Counted from the first letter of the stretch, positions 16,513 through 25,938 are shown. The stretch: 64,000 bases of DNA from Methylocystis sp. MJC1 (GCF_026427715.1 NZ_CP107558.1:1339001-1403000), one strand, 5' to 3'. The notes: generated by a model from the letters alone, not told the origin. Translations and numbers: made by a program.

Positions 16513-17319
16513 TTATACGGCAATCGGCGCGGCAATGGCCGGCCAGGGGTCGTAGCCTTCTACCGCAATGTCTTCATAGCGGAAGTCGAGGAGCGAGGCT
16601 GCTTCGGGGTTCAGCGCGAGGCGGGGCAGGGGCCGAGGCACGCGCGTGAGCTGCAGGTGGGCCTGCTCGATGTGGTTGAGATAGAGATGCGCGTCGCCGA
16701 GGCTGTGGATGAAATCGCCGGCGACGCAGCCGGTGGCCTGCGCGACCATGTGCGTGAGCAGCGCATAGCTCGCAATATTGAAGGGCACGCCGAGAAAGAC
16801 GTCCCCCGAGCGCTGATAGAGCTGGCAGGACAAGCGCTTTTGTCCGTCCACCTCCGCCACATGGAATTGGAAAAGGCAATGGCAGGGCGCGAGCGCCATT
16901 TTGTCGATTTCGGCCGGATTCCAGGCCGTGACGACGAGGCGGCGCGAGAAGGGGTTTCGCTTTATTTCCTCGATCAGCCAGCCGATCTGGTCGATCGTTT
17001 CCCCGCCGGGCGAGGGCCAGGCGCGCCACTGCGCGCCATAGACGGGCCCGAGATCGCCCTTCTCATCGGCCCATTCGTCCCAGATAGTGACGCCGTTTTC
17101 CTTCAGATAGCCGATGTTGGTCTCGCCCTTGAGGAACCAGAGCAGCTCGTGGATCAGGGATTTCAGATGCACCCGCTTGGTGGTGACGAGCGGAAAGCCC
17201 GCCGAGAGATCGAAGCGCATCTGATGGCCGAAGATGGAGAGCGTGCCTGTCCCCGTGCGGTCCTCCTTGCGGACGCCCTCGCGCAGGATCTTGTCGAGAA
17301 GGGAGAGATATTGGCGCAT
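16513..17319 (-). CDS. thyA: Thymidylate synthase
   Basis: A 268-residue ThyA, close to the 264 residues of E. coli. It methylates dUMP with methylenetetrahydrofolate. Visible are [38 protein letters not shown], the catalytic cysteine in [10 protein letters not shown], and [21 protein letters not shown]. Start ATG 17319 (MRQYLSLL) matches the family; the open frame upstream only runs through the palindromic repeat at 17384-17539 and is not real. Confidence 0.97.
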   Translation of the reverse strand: MRQYLSLLDKILREGVRKEDRTGTGTLSIFGHQMRFDLSAGFPLVTTKRVHLKSLIHELLWFLKGETNIGYLKENGVTIWDEWADEKGDLGPVYGAQWRAWPSPGGETIDQIGWLIEEIKRNPFSRRLVVTAWNPAEIDKMALAPCHCLFQFHVAEVDGQKRLSCQLYQRSGDVFLGVPFNIASYALLTHMVAQATGCVAGDFIHSLGDAHLYLNHIEQAHLQLTRVPRPLPRLALNPEAASLLDFRYEDIAVEGYDPWPAIAAPIAV

Positions 17320-17383
17320 GGGGTATTTAAGGGGCCCGGGGGCGGGAGTCTTGGAGTTGGGAAGATTTACTTGGGGGAAAAGG

Positions 17384-17539
17384 GCCCTCATCCGACCCTC
17401 GCTGACGCGAGGGCCACCTTCTCCCGCGAGCGGGAGAAGGAGAGAACCCCTCGGTTGCCGATGATCCAGAAATCTGCCGCCGCGACTCCTTCTCCCGCGC
17501 GCGGGAGAAGGTGGCCGCCGAAGGCGGTCGGATGAGGGC
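17384..17539. repeat. Palindromic repeat family 2, copy 1
   Basis: A 156-bp element bounded by gccctcatccgacc and its complement ggtcggatgagggc, with internal hairpins of ccttctcccgc type. A second copy with the same ends lies at 63501-63658. It sits 65 bp upstream of thyA. Confidence 0.85.
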
Positions 17540-17641
17540 GACATCCCAATTCCCCCGCCCCCGCCTTTGCAGCTCCGTCATCCTCTCCCTATATTCTCTC
17601 CCCGAGGGGAGCGACGCTCCCCAATAAGAGGGAAAACTCAT

Positions 17642-18643
17642 ATGCTGCGGTTTCTTGCGCAAAAGCGCGGATCGCTGATTTCATTGGCTTTCGCGGCGCT
17701 GTTGGCGCTGGCGCCGGCAATTGCCGAGGCGCGCATGGGCGGAGGCGGGAGCGTCGGCTCGCGCGGCTCCAAGACTTGGTCGGCGCCGCCGTCGACCCGC
17801 ACGGCGCCCGGAACGGCCTCGCCATTCGAGCGCAGCGAGACGCCGCGCCCGAGCTATGGCCAGAGCCAGCCGGGTTACAATAATCCGGCTATCGGCGGTT
17901 CGTCCTTCGGCCGCGGCCTGCTTGGCGGTCTCGCCGGGGGCCTGCTCGGGGCGGGGCTCTTTGGTCTCCTGACCGGCAACGGGTTCTTCGGCGGCATGGG
18001 CGGCTTCATGTCGATCATCGGCCTGCTGTTTCAGATCGCGTTGGTCGCCTTCCTGGCCCGCATGGCCTTCGTCTGGTGGCAGAGGCGCAATGCGCCGGCC
18101 GGCGTCGGTCCTCAGGGCTCGACCTTCGGCTTCATGGGCGGCGCGCCTTTCGGCGGGCGTCCGATGGGCGGCTCCGGCGCGGGCCCGATGGGCTTTGGCG
18201 GCGGGGCGCCGCAGCGTCCGCGCGCGACGCCGATACAGATCGCGGCCGCAGACTTCAACGCCTTCGAGCGCCTGCTCGGCCAATCGCAGGCCGCCTATAG
18301 CCGCGAGGACGCCGGCGCGCTGGGCCAGATCGCTACGCCGGAAATGGTCCGCCATTTCGACGACGAGCTGGACACGAACCGCCGCAAGGGCGTCGTCAAC
18401 CGCGTGACCGACGTCAAGCTTCTGCAGGGAGACCTCTCGGAAGCCTGGCGCGAGGGCTCGGATGAATATGCGAGCGTCGCCATGCGCTTCTCGCTGAACG
18501 ACGTCCTGGAGGATCGCGCCACCGGCAAGCCGACGCCGGGCTCCACTGGCCCGACTGAGGCGACCGAGGTCTGGACCTTCCGCCGCCCGGCGGGCGCCGG
18601 CCCCGACGCCTGGAAGCTTTCGGCGATCCAGCAGGCGGCGTAA
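17642..18643 (+). CDS. Tim44-like domain protein
   Basis: A 333-residue protein: N-terminal signal/anchor (SLISLAFAALLALAPAIAEA), a Gly/Ser/Pro-rich linker, a glycine-zipper-like stretch (GLLGGLAGGLLGAGLFGLL), a membrane helix (FMSIIGLLFQIALVAFLARMAF), then a C-terminal Tim44/NTF2-like domain from about residue 200 (FNAFERLLGQSQAAYSREDAG to the end). Alphaproteobacterial Tim44-like proteins are inner membrane proteins of unclear role. ATG 17642 follows GAGGGA. A strong terminator follows. Confidence 0.88.
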   Translation: MLRFLAQKRGSLISLAFAALLALAPAIAEARMGGGGSVGSRGSKTWSAPPSTRTAPGTASPFERSETPRPSYGQSQPGYNNPAIGGSSFGRGLLGGLAGGLLGAGLFGLLTGNGFFGGMGGFMSIIGLLFQIALVAFLARMAFVWWQRRNAPAGVGPQGSTFGFMGGAPFGGRPMGGSGAGPMGFGGGAPQRPRATPIQIAAADFNAFERLLGQSQAAYSREDAGALGQIATPEMVRHFDDELDTNRRKGVVNRVTDVKLLQGDLSEAWREGSDEYASVAMRFSLNDVLEDRATGKPTPGSTGPTEATEVWTFRRPAGAGPDAWKLSAIQQAA

Positions 18644-18663
18644 GGCAAAGACTGCTATTGAGA

Positions 18664-18697
18664 GGCGCTCCCTCCGTGAGGAGGGAGCGCCTTTTTT
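18664..18697 (+). terminator. Rho-independent terminator after the Tim44-like gene
   Basis: A perfect 12-bp stem, ggcgctccctcc (18664-18675) with ggagggagcgcc (18680-18691), a gtga loop and six T. Confidence 0.95.
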
Positions 18698-18744
18698 GTG
18701 ATCTGCGGTCGGGCGAGTAGCAATCTGGCGCCGTGAGCCACTCA

Positions 18745-18873
18745 ACCTCCCCTTTACGGGGAGGTCGGCGGTCGAAGACCGACGGGTGGGGCTCTCGCCG
18801 CTACGACAAGGGTTGGGGCGTTACCCCACCCAACCGCGCTTGCGCGGGGCCACCCTCCCCGTAAAGGGGAGGG
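18745..18873. repeat. Palindromic repeat element upstream of hrpB
   Basis: Terminal hairpins of cctccccttta/ccccgtaaagggg type at 18746-18764 and 18853-18873 enclose further inverted pairs (ggtcggcggtcgaagaccga). It resembles the intergenic palindromic elements common in Rhizobiales and ends 50 bp before hrpB. Confidence 0.75.
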
Positions 18874-18922
18874 ATGAGCTCGCGCCCGGCATTCGCCAGA
18901 TTGCCTCGTTGTCGAGACGAAG

Positions 18923-21526
18923 TTGACACGCCCACAGGACGCTCTCCCCATCGACGCCATGCTGTCCGATATTCGGGCGGCGCTCTCGGCCTCTCCTAAT
19001 CTCGTGATCGTCGCGCCGCCCGGCGCCGGCAAGACCACGCGCGTTCCGCTGGCGCTGCTCGACGCGCCATGGGCGAGGGGCGGGAAGCTCATCCTGCTGG
19101 AGCCGCGCCGCCTTGCCGCCCGCGCCGCCGCGAGCCGCATGGCGGCGACGCTTGGCGAGCAGATCGGCGAGACCGTGGGCCTGCGCATGCGGCTCGAGTC
19201 CAGGGTCTCGGCCAAGACTCGCATCGAAGTCGTCACCGAAGGCGTCTTCGCGCGCATGATCCTCGACGATTCGGCGCTCGATGGCGTCGCCGGCGTGCTC
19301 TTCGACGAATATCATGAGCGCTCGCTCGACGCGGACTTGGGCCTCGCTCTGGCGCACGACGCTCAATCGGGGTTGCGCGACGATCTGCGGCTTATCGCCA
19401 TGTCAGCGACGCTCGACGGCGCGCGCGTCTCCGCCTTGATGGGTGACGCGCCGACGGTCGTCTCCGAGGGGCGCGCCTTCAATGTCGAGACGCGCTATCT
19501 GGGCCGCGATCCCAATGAGCGCATGGAGGACGCCGTCGCCCGCGCCGTGCTGCGCGCCCTCCATGAGGAGAAAGGCTCGGTGCTGGCCTTTCTGCCAGGG
19601 CAGGGCGAGATCCTGCGGACTGCCTCCCGCCTTGCAGAGGCGCGGTTGGAGGACGTGGACATCGCGCCGCTCTATGGCGCGCTTGATCGCGGCGAGCAGG
19701 ACCGCGCCATTTCGCCCTCGCCTCCAGGGAGGCGCAAGGTCGTGCTCGCGACCTCCATCGCCGAGACGTCGCTGACCATCGAAGGCGTGCGCGTCGTCGT
19801 GGATTGCGGCCTGTCGCGCGTGCAGCTTTACGAGCCGGATTTGGGCCTCTCGCGCCTCGAAACGGTGCGCGCCGCGCGCGCCAGCGTCGATCAACGGCGC
19901 GGCCGCGCCGGGCGCACGGAGCCGGGCGTTTGCTACCGCCTTTGGGACGAGCCGCAGACGGCGTCGCTTCCCGCCTTCGCCGCGCCTGAGATATTGGCGG
20001 CTGATTTGTCGAGCCTCGTGCTCGATCTCGCCGCTTGGGGCGTGGCCGATCCGGGTCAGCTCGCCTGGCTCGACCCGCCGCCGGCGCCGGCCTGGAAGGA
20101 AGCCGTGGCGCTGGCCCAGGAGCTTGGGGCGCTCGACGCCGATGGGCGGCTCACGGAAGAGGGCAGGGCGTTGCGCGCGCTTCCGCTGCCGCCGCGCCTT
20201 GCGCGCATGGTGCTGGAGGCGGCGCGCCATGGGGAGGCCGAGCGGGCTGCGGAGCTCGCCATGCTGCTGTCCGAGCGCGGGCTCGGGGGGAATGACGCGG
20301 ATTTGTCGCATCGGCTGGACCGGCTGCAGTCGGATGGCTCGAAGCGGGCGAAGGACGCGAGAAGGTTGGCGGGAAATTGGGCGAGGATGGCGAAGGCGGC
20401 TTTGCCCCCTCCCCAACCCTCCCCCGCTAAAGCGGGAGAGGGAGCAGATCGCGGCCTTCATCGAGAGTGTGGCAGTGCTGATCGCGAGCGTTCCCTCTCC
20501 CGCGAGAGCGGGGGAGGGACAGGGAGGGGGCCTATCCGCAACGCCACCGCCGCGCCTCTCTCCGACGGCGCCCTCATTGCGCTTGCCTATCCCGACCGCA
20601 TCGCCAAATCGCGGGGGGCCAATGGCGATTTCCTCATGGCCAATGGCCGCGCCGCTAGCCTTCCGGTCGAAGACCCACTGTCGCGCGCGCCCTTTCTCGC
20701 CGTCGCAGAGCTGACGGGCCGCGCGGCCCAGGCGCGTATTCTTGCGGCCTGCGCCCTCGACGCGGAGGAGGTGGAGAGAATCGCCGGCGCGCGTATCGAG
20801 GCGCGCGACGAGACAGTCTTCGACCCTGCGACCGCAAGCCTGCGACGGCGCCGCTTTCGCCGCCTCGGCGCGATCCGCTTGAGCGAGCAGAACCTCTCCG
20901 TCGAGGCCGACGAGGAGAGCGCGCGGGCGCTGGCGCGGGGGATCGCCGCGCTCGGCGTCTCGCGCCTGCCCTGGACCAAGGGTCAGACGCAGCTTCGCGA
21001 CCGCGTGGCTTTCTTGCGCCGGGCGGAGGGTGAGGAGTGGCCCGACGTCTCGGACGCGGCGCTGGCCGAAGGCGTCGAGGCGTGGCTCGCGCCTTACATC
21101 GTCGGCCGCGTCAGGCTGGGCGACATCGCCCCGGGCGATCTCGACGCGGCGCTTACCCATCTCTTGCCCTATGATCTCATGCGCCGCCTCGACGCCGAAG
21201 CGCCCACGCATTTCGAGACGCCGGCGGGCTCCCGCCATGCGCTCGATTACGCCGCGCCCAACGGGCCGCTGCTCTCCGTGCGGGTGCAGGAGCTTTACGG
21301 CCTTTCGCAGCATCCGGCGCTGGCGCGCGGCCGGGTTCCGCTGACATTGGAGCTGCTCTCGCCAGCGCATCGGCCGATCCAGACGACGTGCGACCTGCCG
21401 AGCTTTTGGGCGGGCTCGTGGAACGACGTGAAAAAAGAGATGAAGGGCCGCTATCCGCGCCATCTTTGGCCGGACGAGCCGGCCAAAGCCTTGCCGACCA
21501 CGCGAGCGAAGCCGCGAGGAACATAG
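18923..21526 (+). CDS. hrpB: ATP-dependent helicase HrpB
   Basis: An 867-residue DEAH-box helicase of the HrpB family. Walker A is APPGAGKTTRVP (about 32-43), motif II is the variant DEYHE (about 127-131), SAT is in LIAMSATLDG, and motif VI is QRRGRAGRTEPG (about 323-334). The HrpB-specific C-terminal domain reaches LWPDEPAKALP. Residues 495-536 are encoded by a 126-bp palindromic repeat inserted in frame (see 20405-20530), which explains the unusual PPPQPSPAKAGEG segment. The start is TTG 18923; ATG 18959 is an alternative. The cellular role of HrpB is poorly known. Confidence 0.93.
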   Translation: MTRPQDALPIDAMLSDIRAALSASPNLVIVAPPGAGKTTRVPLALLDAPWARGGKLILLEPRRLAARAAASRMAATLGEQIGETVGLRMRLESRVSAKTRIEVVTEGVFARMILDDSALDGVAGVLFDEYHERSLDADLGLALAHDAQSGLRDDLRLIAMSATLDGARVSALMGDAPTVVSEGRAFNVETRYLGRDPNERMEDAVARAVLRALHEEKGSVLAFLPGQGEILRTASRLAEARLEDVDIAPLYGALDRGEQDRAISPSPPGRRKVVLATSIAETSLTIEGVRVVVDCGLSRVQLYEPDLGLSRLETVRAARASVDQRRGRAGRTEPGVCYRLWDEPQTASLPAFAAPEILAADLSSLVLDLAAWGVADPGQLAWLDPPPAPAWKEAVALAQELGALDADGRLTEEGRALRALPLPPRLARMVLEAARHGEAERAAELAMLLSERGLGGNDADLSHRLDRLQSDGSKRAKDARRLAGNWARMAKAALPPPQPSPAKAGEGADRGLHRECGSADRERSLSRESGGGTGRGPIRNATAAPLSDGALIALAYPDRIAKSRGANGDFLMANGRAASLPVEDPLSRAPFLAVAELTGRAAQARILAACALDAEEVERIAGARIEARDETVFDPATASLRRRRFRRLGAIRLSEQNLSVEADEESARALARGIAALGVSRLPWTKGQTQLRDRVAFLRRAEGEEWPDVSDAALAEGVEAWLAPYIVGRVRLGDIAPGDLDAALTHLLPYDLMRRLDAEAPTHFETPAGSRHALDYAAPNGPLLSVRVQELYGLSQHPALARGRVPLTLELLSPAHRPIQTTCDLPSFWAGSWNDVKKEMKGRYPRHLWPDEPAKALPTTRAKPRGT
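20405..20530. repeat. Palindromic repeat inserted in frame within hrpB
   Basis: A 126-bp element (exactly 42 codons) with ends ccccctccc and gggaggggg. Two inner hairpins of type tccccc-gctaaagc-gggaga and ctcccgcgagagcggggg flank a non-palindromic core. It keeps the helicase frame open. The encoded stretch is Pro/Gly/Arg-rich, unlike the flanking helicase. Confidence 0.85.
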
Positions 21527-21630
21527 GAAACCCGTGACTCCTGCCGGCCGTTTAAGAGGCTCGCAAACTTTTGTCCCGACGATGGCGCGAGGCCTATTCG
21601 CCAGCTCGCATCGGCACGCCAGGGGGCGTC

Positions 21631-22179
21631 ATGCTCGGAAAGCAAGTTTCATATGCGGTGATCGCAGTGGTCGTCAGCGTGATCGCGGCGAATGTGCTCA
21701 TGCGTCTTGGTCCTCGTTTGGGCGCAGACGTTGCGCCGCAGAACGCCAAGCCGCGGCCCGTCGCTCAGACTGTGGCGCCCACGCGCGCCGCGCTCCCTCT
21801 GCGCATGGGAGAAATGCGCATCTCGGCCGATCGGAGAGGGCAATTCTCGACCGACGCCGAAATCAATGGCGCCCGCATCTCTGGCATGATGGTCGATACC
21901 GGCGCGACACTCGTCGCGCTCTCATATGAGGATGCTTCTGCCGCCGGTCTCTTTCCGGCGCCGGCGGACTATAAGTATCAGGTCAACACAGCAAATGGCG
22001 TCGCCCATGTGGCGCGTGCAACCCTCAACGACGTGCGCATCGGCAATATCGTGGTTCATAATGTAGAGGCGGTGGTCGGCGAGCGCGGCGCGCTGTCAGG
22101 GAGCCTCTTGGGCATGGCCTTCCTCTCCAAACTGTCGCGCTTCTCCGTGGAATCGGGAGCGCTGGTGCTGCAGCAATAG
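21631..22179 (+). CDS. Retropepsin-like aspartic protease (TIGR02281 type)
   Basis: A 182-residue protein: an N-terminal membrane anchor (VIAVVVSVIAANVLM) followed by a clan AA aspartic protease domain. The active-site motif is VDTGATLVALS with D89, and the flap region and C-terminal SLLGMAFLSKLSRFSVESGALVL match the bacterial TIGR02281 family. ATG 21631 follows AGGGGGC. A periplasmic or membrane-linked protease; the substrate is unknown. Confidence 0.88.
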   Translation: MLGKQVSYAVIAVVVSVIAANVLMRLGPRLGADVAPQNAKPRPVAQTVAPTRAALPLRMGEMRISADRRGQFSTDAEINGARISGMMVDTGATLVALSYEDASAAGLFPAPADYKYQVNTANGVAHVARATLNDVRIGNIVVHNVEAVVGERGALSGSLLGMAFLSKLSRFSVESGALVLQQ

Positions 22180-22273
22180 CTTAGGCTTAACGGTCTGGGG
22201 GATGAGGAAAATTTGGCCGGCGCGGCGGGACGGTGTAAAGGGAGCGCCGTCGTTTAGCTCGCAAGGACCACCC

Positions 22274-23773
22274 ATGCTGCCCAAGCCCGTTTCAGCATTG
22301 ACTCCAAATACTTTCGAATATGAACAAAAGCCTCTTGTGAAGCCGACAGGCTTTCGCGAATACGATGCGCGTTGGCTGTTCGGGCCCGAACTTAATCTGA
22401 TGGGCGTGCAAGCGCTCGGCATGGGTCTCGGCACGTTGATCCACGAAATGGGCGTCGCGCCGGACATTGTTACCGGCCATGATTATCGCGCCTATTCTTC
22501 CTCCATCAAGCTCGCCTTGGTCGCCGGCCTCATGGCCTCGGGCGTGCGTGTGCGCGACATCGGCCTCGCCCTTTCGCCCATGGCCTATTTCGCGCAATTC
22601 GAGCTCGACGCCCCCGCCGTCGCCATGGTCACAGCATCGCATAACGACAATGGCTGGACCGGCGTGAAGATGGGCGCGCAGCGGCCCGTGACTTTCGGAC
22701 CGGACGAGATGAGCCGCCTGAAAGAGATTGTGCTGTCCGGCAAGTTCCGGCAAGCGGGCGGCGGCTCGTACCACTTCATCGAGAATTTCGGCGCGCGCTA
22801 TCTCGACGATCTGACCCGCCGTCCGGCCTTTGGGCGCAAGATGAAAGTCGTCGCCGCCTGCGGAAACGGCACGGCCGGCGCCTTCGCGCCGCAGATGCTC
22901 GAACGTCTGGGTTGCGAGGTGATACCCCTCGACGTCGAGCCTGACTATAACTTCCCGCGTTACAATCCCAATCCCGAAGACATGGAGATGCTGCACGCCA
23001 TCGCGCATAAGGTGCGCGAGACGGGCGCCGACGTCGGGCTCGGCTTCGATGGCGACGGCGACCGCTGCGGCGTCGTCGACAACAATGGCGAGGAGATTTT
23101 CGCCGATAAGATCGGCGTGATGCTCGCGCGCGATCTCTCCAAGGTCTATCCCGGCGCGAAATTCGTCGTGGATGTGAAGTCGACGGGCCTCTTCGCGACC
23201 GACCCCGAACTCGTGTCGCGCGGCGTGCACACAGATTATTGGAAGACCGGCCATTCCTATATCAAGCGCCGCGTGAACGACCTCAACGCGCTCGCCGGCT
23301 TCGAGAAGTCGGGTCATTTCTTCTTCAACGCGCCGATCGGCCGCGGCTATGACGACGGGCTGCTAACGGCCGTGCATGTTCTGGAGATGCTCGACCGCAA
23401 CCCCGACAAGAGCATGGCTGATCTCTACACCGACCTGCCGAAGACCTGGGGCTCGCCGACCATGTCGCCGCATTGCGACGACGAAAAGAAATATGAGGTC
23501 GTGAAAAAGGTGACCGCGCGCATCGAAGCCATGAAGGCGCGTGGCGAGACGCTCATCGGCCAGCCGATCCGCGATGTTGTGACGGTTAATGGCGTGCGCG
23601 TGACCGTCGCTGACGGCACATGGGGGCTGGTGCGCGCCTCGTCCAACAAGCCGGAGCTGGTTGTCGTGGTCGAGAGCCCGGCGTCGGAAACGCAGCTGCG
23701 CGAAATGTTCGGCGCGGTGGACGCTATCCTTCGCGAAAATCCTGAAGTCGGCGCCTATAATCAGACGATTTGA
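22274..23773 (+). CDS. Phosphomannomutase/phosphoglucomutase
   Basis: A 499-residue alpha-D-phosphohexomutase (AlgC/ManB type) that interconverts hexose 1- and 6-phosphates for sugar nucleotide synthesis. The phosphoserine is S122 in TASHNDNGWTGVK, the magnesium loop is GFDGDGDRCG (D259, D261, D263), the sugar-binding loop is FEKSGHFFF, and the phosphate-binding C-terminal domain reads WGLVRASSNKPELV. ATG 22274 follows AAGGAC. It stands alone; the product may feed surface polysaccharide or glycan genes elsewhere. Confidence 0.93.
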   Translation: MLPKPVSALTPNTFEYEQKPLVKPTGFREYDARWLFGPELNLMGVQALGMGLGTLIHEMGVAPDIVTGHDYRAYSSSIKLALVAGLMASGVRVRDIGLALSPMAYFAQFELDAPAVAMVTASHNDNGWTGVKMGAQRPVTFGPDEMSRLKEIVLSGKFRQAGGGSYHFIENFGARYLDDLTRRPAFGRKMKVVAACGNGTAGAFAPQMLERLGCEVIPLDVEPDYNFPRYNPNPEDMEMLHAIAHKVRETGADVGLGFDGDGDRCGVVDNNGEEIFADKIGVMLARDLSKVYPGAKFVVDVKSTGLFATDPELVSRGVHTDYWKTGHSYIKRRVNDLNALAGFEKSGHFFFNAPIGRGYDDGLLTAVHVLEMLDRNPDKSMADLYTDLPKTWGSPTMSPHCDDEKKYEVVKKVTARIEAMKARGETLIGQPIRDVVTVNGVRVTVADGTWGLVRASSNKPELVVVVESPASETQLREMFGAVDAILRENPEVGAYNQTI

Positions 23774-23849
23774 TCACCCGGCCACCAAAAGGCTGGCGCT
23801 CGCACGCCCGCCTTTTTTAATTGATGGAATCGGCTTCGTTTGGTCTGCC

Positions 23850-23978
23850 GTCATTCCCGACGCTCGCGAATCGAGTGATCGGGAATCGAGAGCAAAACTA
23901 GCGCATTTTGGCACTGGATTTCCCGGCGGGCTTTCAGCCCGCCGGGAATGATTCGGCTAGCAAGCCTTCCAACGGAAA
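23850..23978. repeat. Dispersed palindromic repeat, copy B
   Basis: Same family and orientation as 14003-14139: it begins gtcattcccgacgctcgcg and its palindrome closes with gcccgccgggaatga (to 23951), followed by a diverged tail. It lies between convergent genes. Confidence 0.8.
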
Positions 23979-23983
23979 TCGCA

Positions 23984-24703
23984 TCATGGCGTCGAGCCGT
24001 TACAATTCGTTCCCGACGTCATGTAATACTGAATGTGAGGGGGTGAATATGTGTTGCGGACAGGCCCATAGCTCGTTCGCTGCATGACCCAGGTCGGCGA
24101 CGAGCTCCATTTGAACATCTCGAAATGCACGCCCGGCGTGTAGGCGTAGACAACGTCGGCGACGATCATCGGCCCCGTGGTCGGATTGACGCCATTCGTG
24201 ACCTGAACATAACTCGTCGGGATCGTCGTGACGGACACGGGCGCCACATCCGCCGGCGAGAGAACCTGGCAGGGGCGCGCCGTCGCGCCGTTGCGGGTGA
24301 CCGACCAGCTTGTTTTCCCCTGCCATGTGGTTGCCGTCACCGCGGTGATGTTCACCTCGGAAATCGTCATTTTCATAGACGTGTCGGTGGTTGGCAGCCC
24401 CATCAACACATTCGCAGCCGAAAAGATCGACGTGATGTCCGCTTCGCTCAAACCCGCTTGCCCGCTTGCGCAAGTCGTAGCGGAATTGCCCGCCGCGGGA
24501 TTCGGGCAATCGATCTTTTGAGCCGTCAGATCGGCGAGCGTGTGCGCGACGAGATCTAGCCTCTGAGAGGTGCGCATGCCGCGCGACAATTCGACGAGCC
24601 CCATATAGATCACGAGCATCAGGGGCAGGATCAAGGCGAACTCGACGGCCGCCATGCCGCTGTCGTTGAGATTTGGCCGGCGGCTGTTTCCACTAATACG
24701 CAT
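23984..24703 (-). CDS. TadE-like pilus assembly protein
   Basis: A 239-residue pseudopilin-like protein. The N-terminal membrane segment GMAAVEFALILPLMLVIYMGLVEL carries the TadE family glutamate (VEF), followed by a periplasmic domain with two cysteines near positions 65-80 and two more further on. ATG 24703 is preferred over TTG 24709 because AGGA is well spaced from it. It follows another TadE-like gene by 6 bp, in the operon divergent from flp-cpaA. Confidence 0.85.
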   Translation of the reverse strand: MRISGNSRRPNLNDSGMAAVEFALILPLMLVIYMGLVELSRGMRTSQRLDLVAHTLADLTAQKIDCPNPAAGNSATTCASGQAGLSEADITSIFSAANVLMGLPTTDTSMKMTISEVNITAVTATTWQGKTSWSVTRNGATARPCQVLSPADVAPVSVTTIPTSYVQVTNGVNPTTGPMIVADVVYAYTPGVHFEMFKWSSSPTWVMQRTSYGPVRNTYSPPHIQYYMTSGTNCNGSTP

Positions 24704-24709
24704 CGTCAA

Positions 24710-25357
24710 TTATCCTGGCTCGACACGGAATGCGGCGATCCCCATGATCATATAGCTCCAGGCGCCGTTATATTGGGTTTGACCATTGCGGATTTGCGAG
24801 AAGCCGCCGCCTCCGGCAAGCGTGCTGCCGCCCAGGAAGCCCATGATCACCGAGGTCGGATAGACGACACGGACGATGGCGATTTGTCCGGCAGTGGGCA
24901 TTGTGATCGTGGTCGAGCGGGGAGCCGCAGTAAAGGTGTTGCCGGTGCTCGCGGTCGCCCAGCTCGTGGGACTGCTGATGTCGACCATAAGTTGCGAGCA
25001 GTCGAACATGGTAGACAAGGTCCCAGGCTTGACCACGCCGCTGGCCTGCCAGGTACAGAGATATTGATCGACAAATTGCTGGTAGGTCAGATTCGCGGCC
25101 GTGCTATGCGTCAGCACTGCGCGACTTGCCATCTCGGTTGCCATCTGCAATTGAGCGGTCCGAAAATAAACTGTGCCGGTCTCGAAGATGGCGCCGATGA
25201 GCCCGATGAAGGGCACGCTGATCATCGCAAATTCGACGGCGGTCACGCCCCTGCGGTCGACAAGGAAGCGTTTTGGCGCCAGTCGCACTGCGTATCGTAT
25301 GAGTCTGTTCGTCAAGCGAGCCGCCATCTCTATTTCCAGCGCGTTCCTTCGAAACAA
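24710..25357 (-). CDS. TadE-like pilus assembly protein
   Basis: A 215-residue protein with the TadE-type N-terminal segment GVTAVEFAMISVPFIGLIGAIFE after a basic cytoplasmic stretch, and a periplasmic domain. An internal ATG at 25327 (MAARL) is an alternative start. It differs enough from its neighbour at 23984 to be a distinct minor pseudopilin. The pair probably corresponds to TadE/TadF of other tad loci. Confidence 0.85.
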   Translation of the reverse strand: MFRRNALEIEMAARLTNRLIRYAVRLAPKRFLVDRRGVTAVEFAMISVPFIGLIGAIFETGTVYFRTAQLQMATEMASRAVLTHSTAANLTYQQFVDQYLCTWQASGVVKPGTLSTMFDCSQLMVDISSPTSWATASTGNTFTAAPRSTTITMPTAGQIAIVRVVYPTSVIMGFLGGSTLAGGGGFSQIRNGQTQYNGAWSYMIMGIAAFRVEPG

Positions 25358-25449
25358 GCTGGCGCCTGAGGGTTTCCGACCCGTTACGAAATCTTCGCTG
25401 TTGCGGTCTGTATCGATCGAATTCTTGGCTACGGCTTCCGTAGCCCACT

Positions 25450-25938
25450 TCAGCGACGCGCAGACGACGCGGCGGCGTCATGCGCCTTAACCGCGTCGAT
25501 CGTCGTATTCATATATTGCACGTCATCCGCCAGATCGACGGCCTTCGCACATCTTGGATTGCAGGAGAGCGACTCGCGATGCAGCCCTCGTTGAACGACG
25601 ATCTTGTCTTCCGAGGGCACGACAGTGACGATAGACTCGCCGACCTGCGCGCCGCTGCGATCGAGAACGATGAGATTCGTCGAGCCGAAGCTCTTCCCCG
25701 TGATGACCATGAGCGGGCTGTTCTTGAGCATCGTCACGTCGGCGATCAGCGGATTGCCGATCACCAGTGTCTGCGCGCCTTGGGGGATCTTCACGATACG
25801 CGCATAGTCGATGTCCACGCGAATGGCGCGGTCATCGGCGGGCGCGGCCGATGCTGCCGCGTGAAATCCTGCGACGCTGACGATCACAAGCAAAGCCTCA
25901 CGCAAGAGAAGCAGAGACAGATTCATTCGGTTCACCAT
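25450..25938 (-). CDS. Pilus assembly protein, CpaC N-terminal-domain type
   Basis: A protein of about 162 residues with a signal peptide (NLSLLLLREALLVIVSVAGFHAAASA) and then a domain equal to the N-terminal domain of CpaC secretins: VDIDYARIVKIPQGAQTLVIGNPLIADVTML, GKSFGSTNLIVLDRSG. It ends in a Cys-containing tail and lacks any secretin barrel. Such single-domain proteins occur in alphaproteobacterial tad loci. The start (25938 or 25926) is uncertain. Confidence 0.8.
   Translation of the reverse strand: MVNRMNLSLLLLREALLVIVSVAGFHAAASAAPADDRAIRVDIDYARIVKIPQGAQTLVIGNPLIADVTMLKNSPLMVITGKSFGSTNLIVLDRSGAQVGESIVTVVPSEDKIVVQRGLHRESLSCNPRCAKAVDLADDVQYMNTTIDAVKAHDAAASSARR

Noticed and set aside
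17384..17539. Possible CRISPR array in the hairpin-rich regions near 17.4, 18.8 and 63.5 kb
   Set aside because: The repeats are inverted pairs, not regularly spaced direct repeats, and no cas genes are present.
17320..17544. A 75-residue N-terminal extension of ThyA
   Set aside because: It is translated from the palindromic repeat at 17384-17539; the family start is ATG 17319.
19403..21463. A 686-codon minus-strand frame opposite hrpB
   Set aside because: Antisense shadow of the helicase; Arg-rich composition and no motifs.
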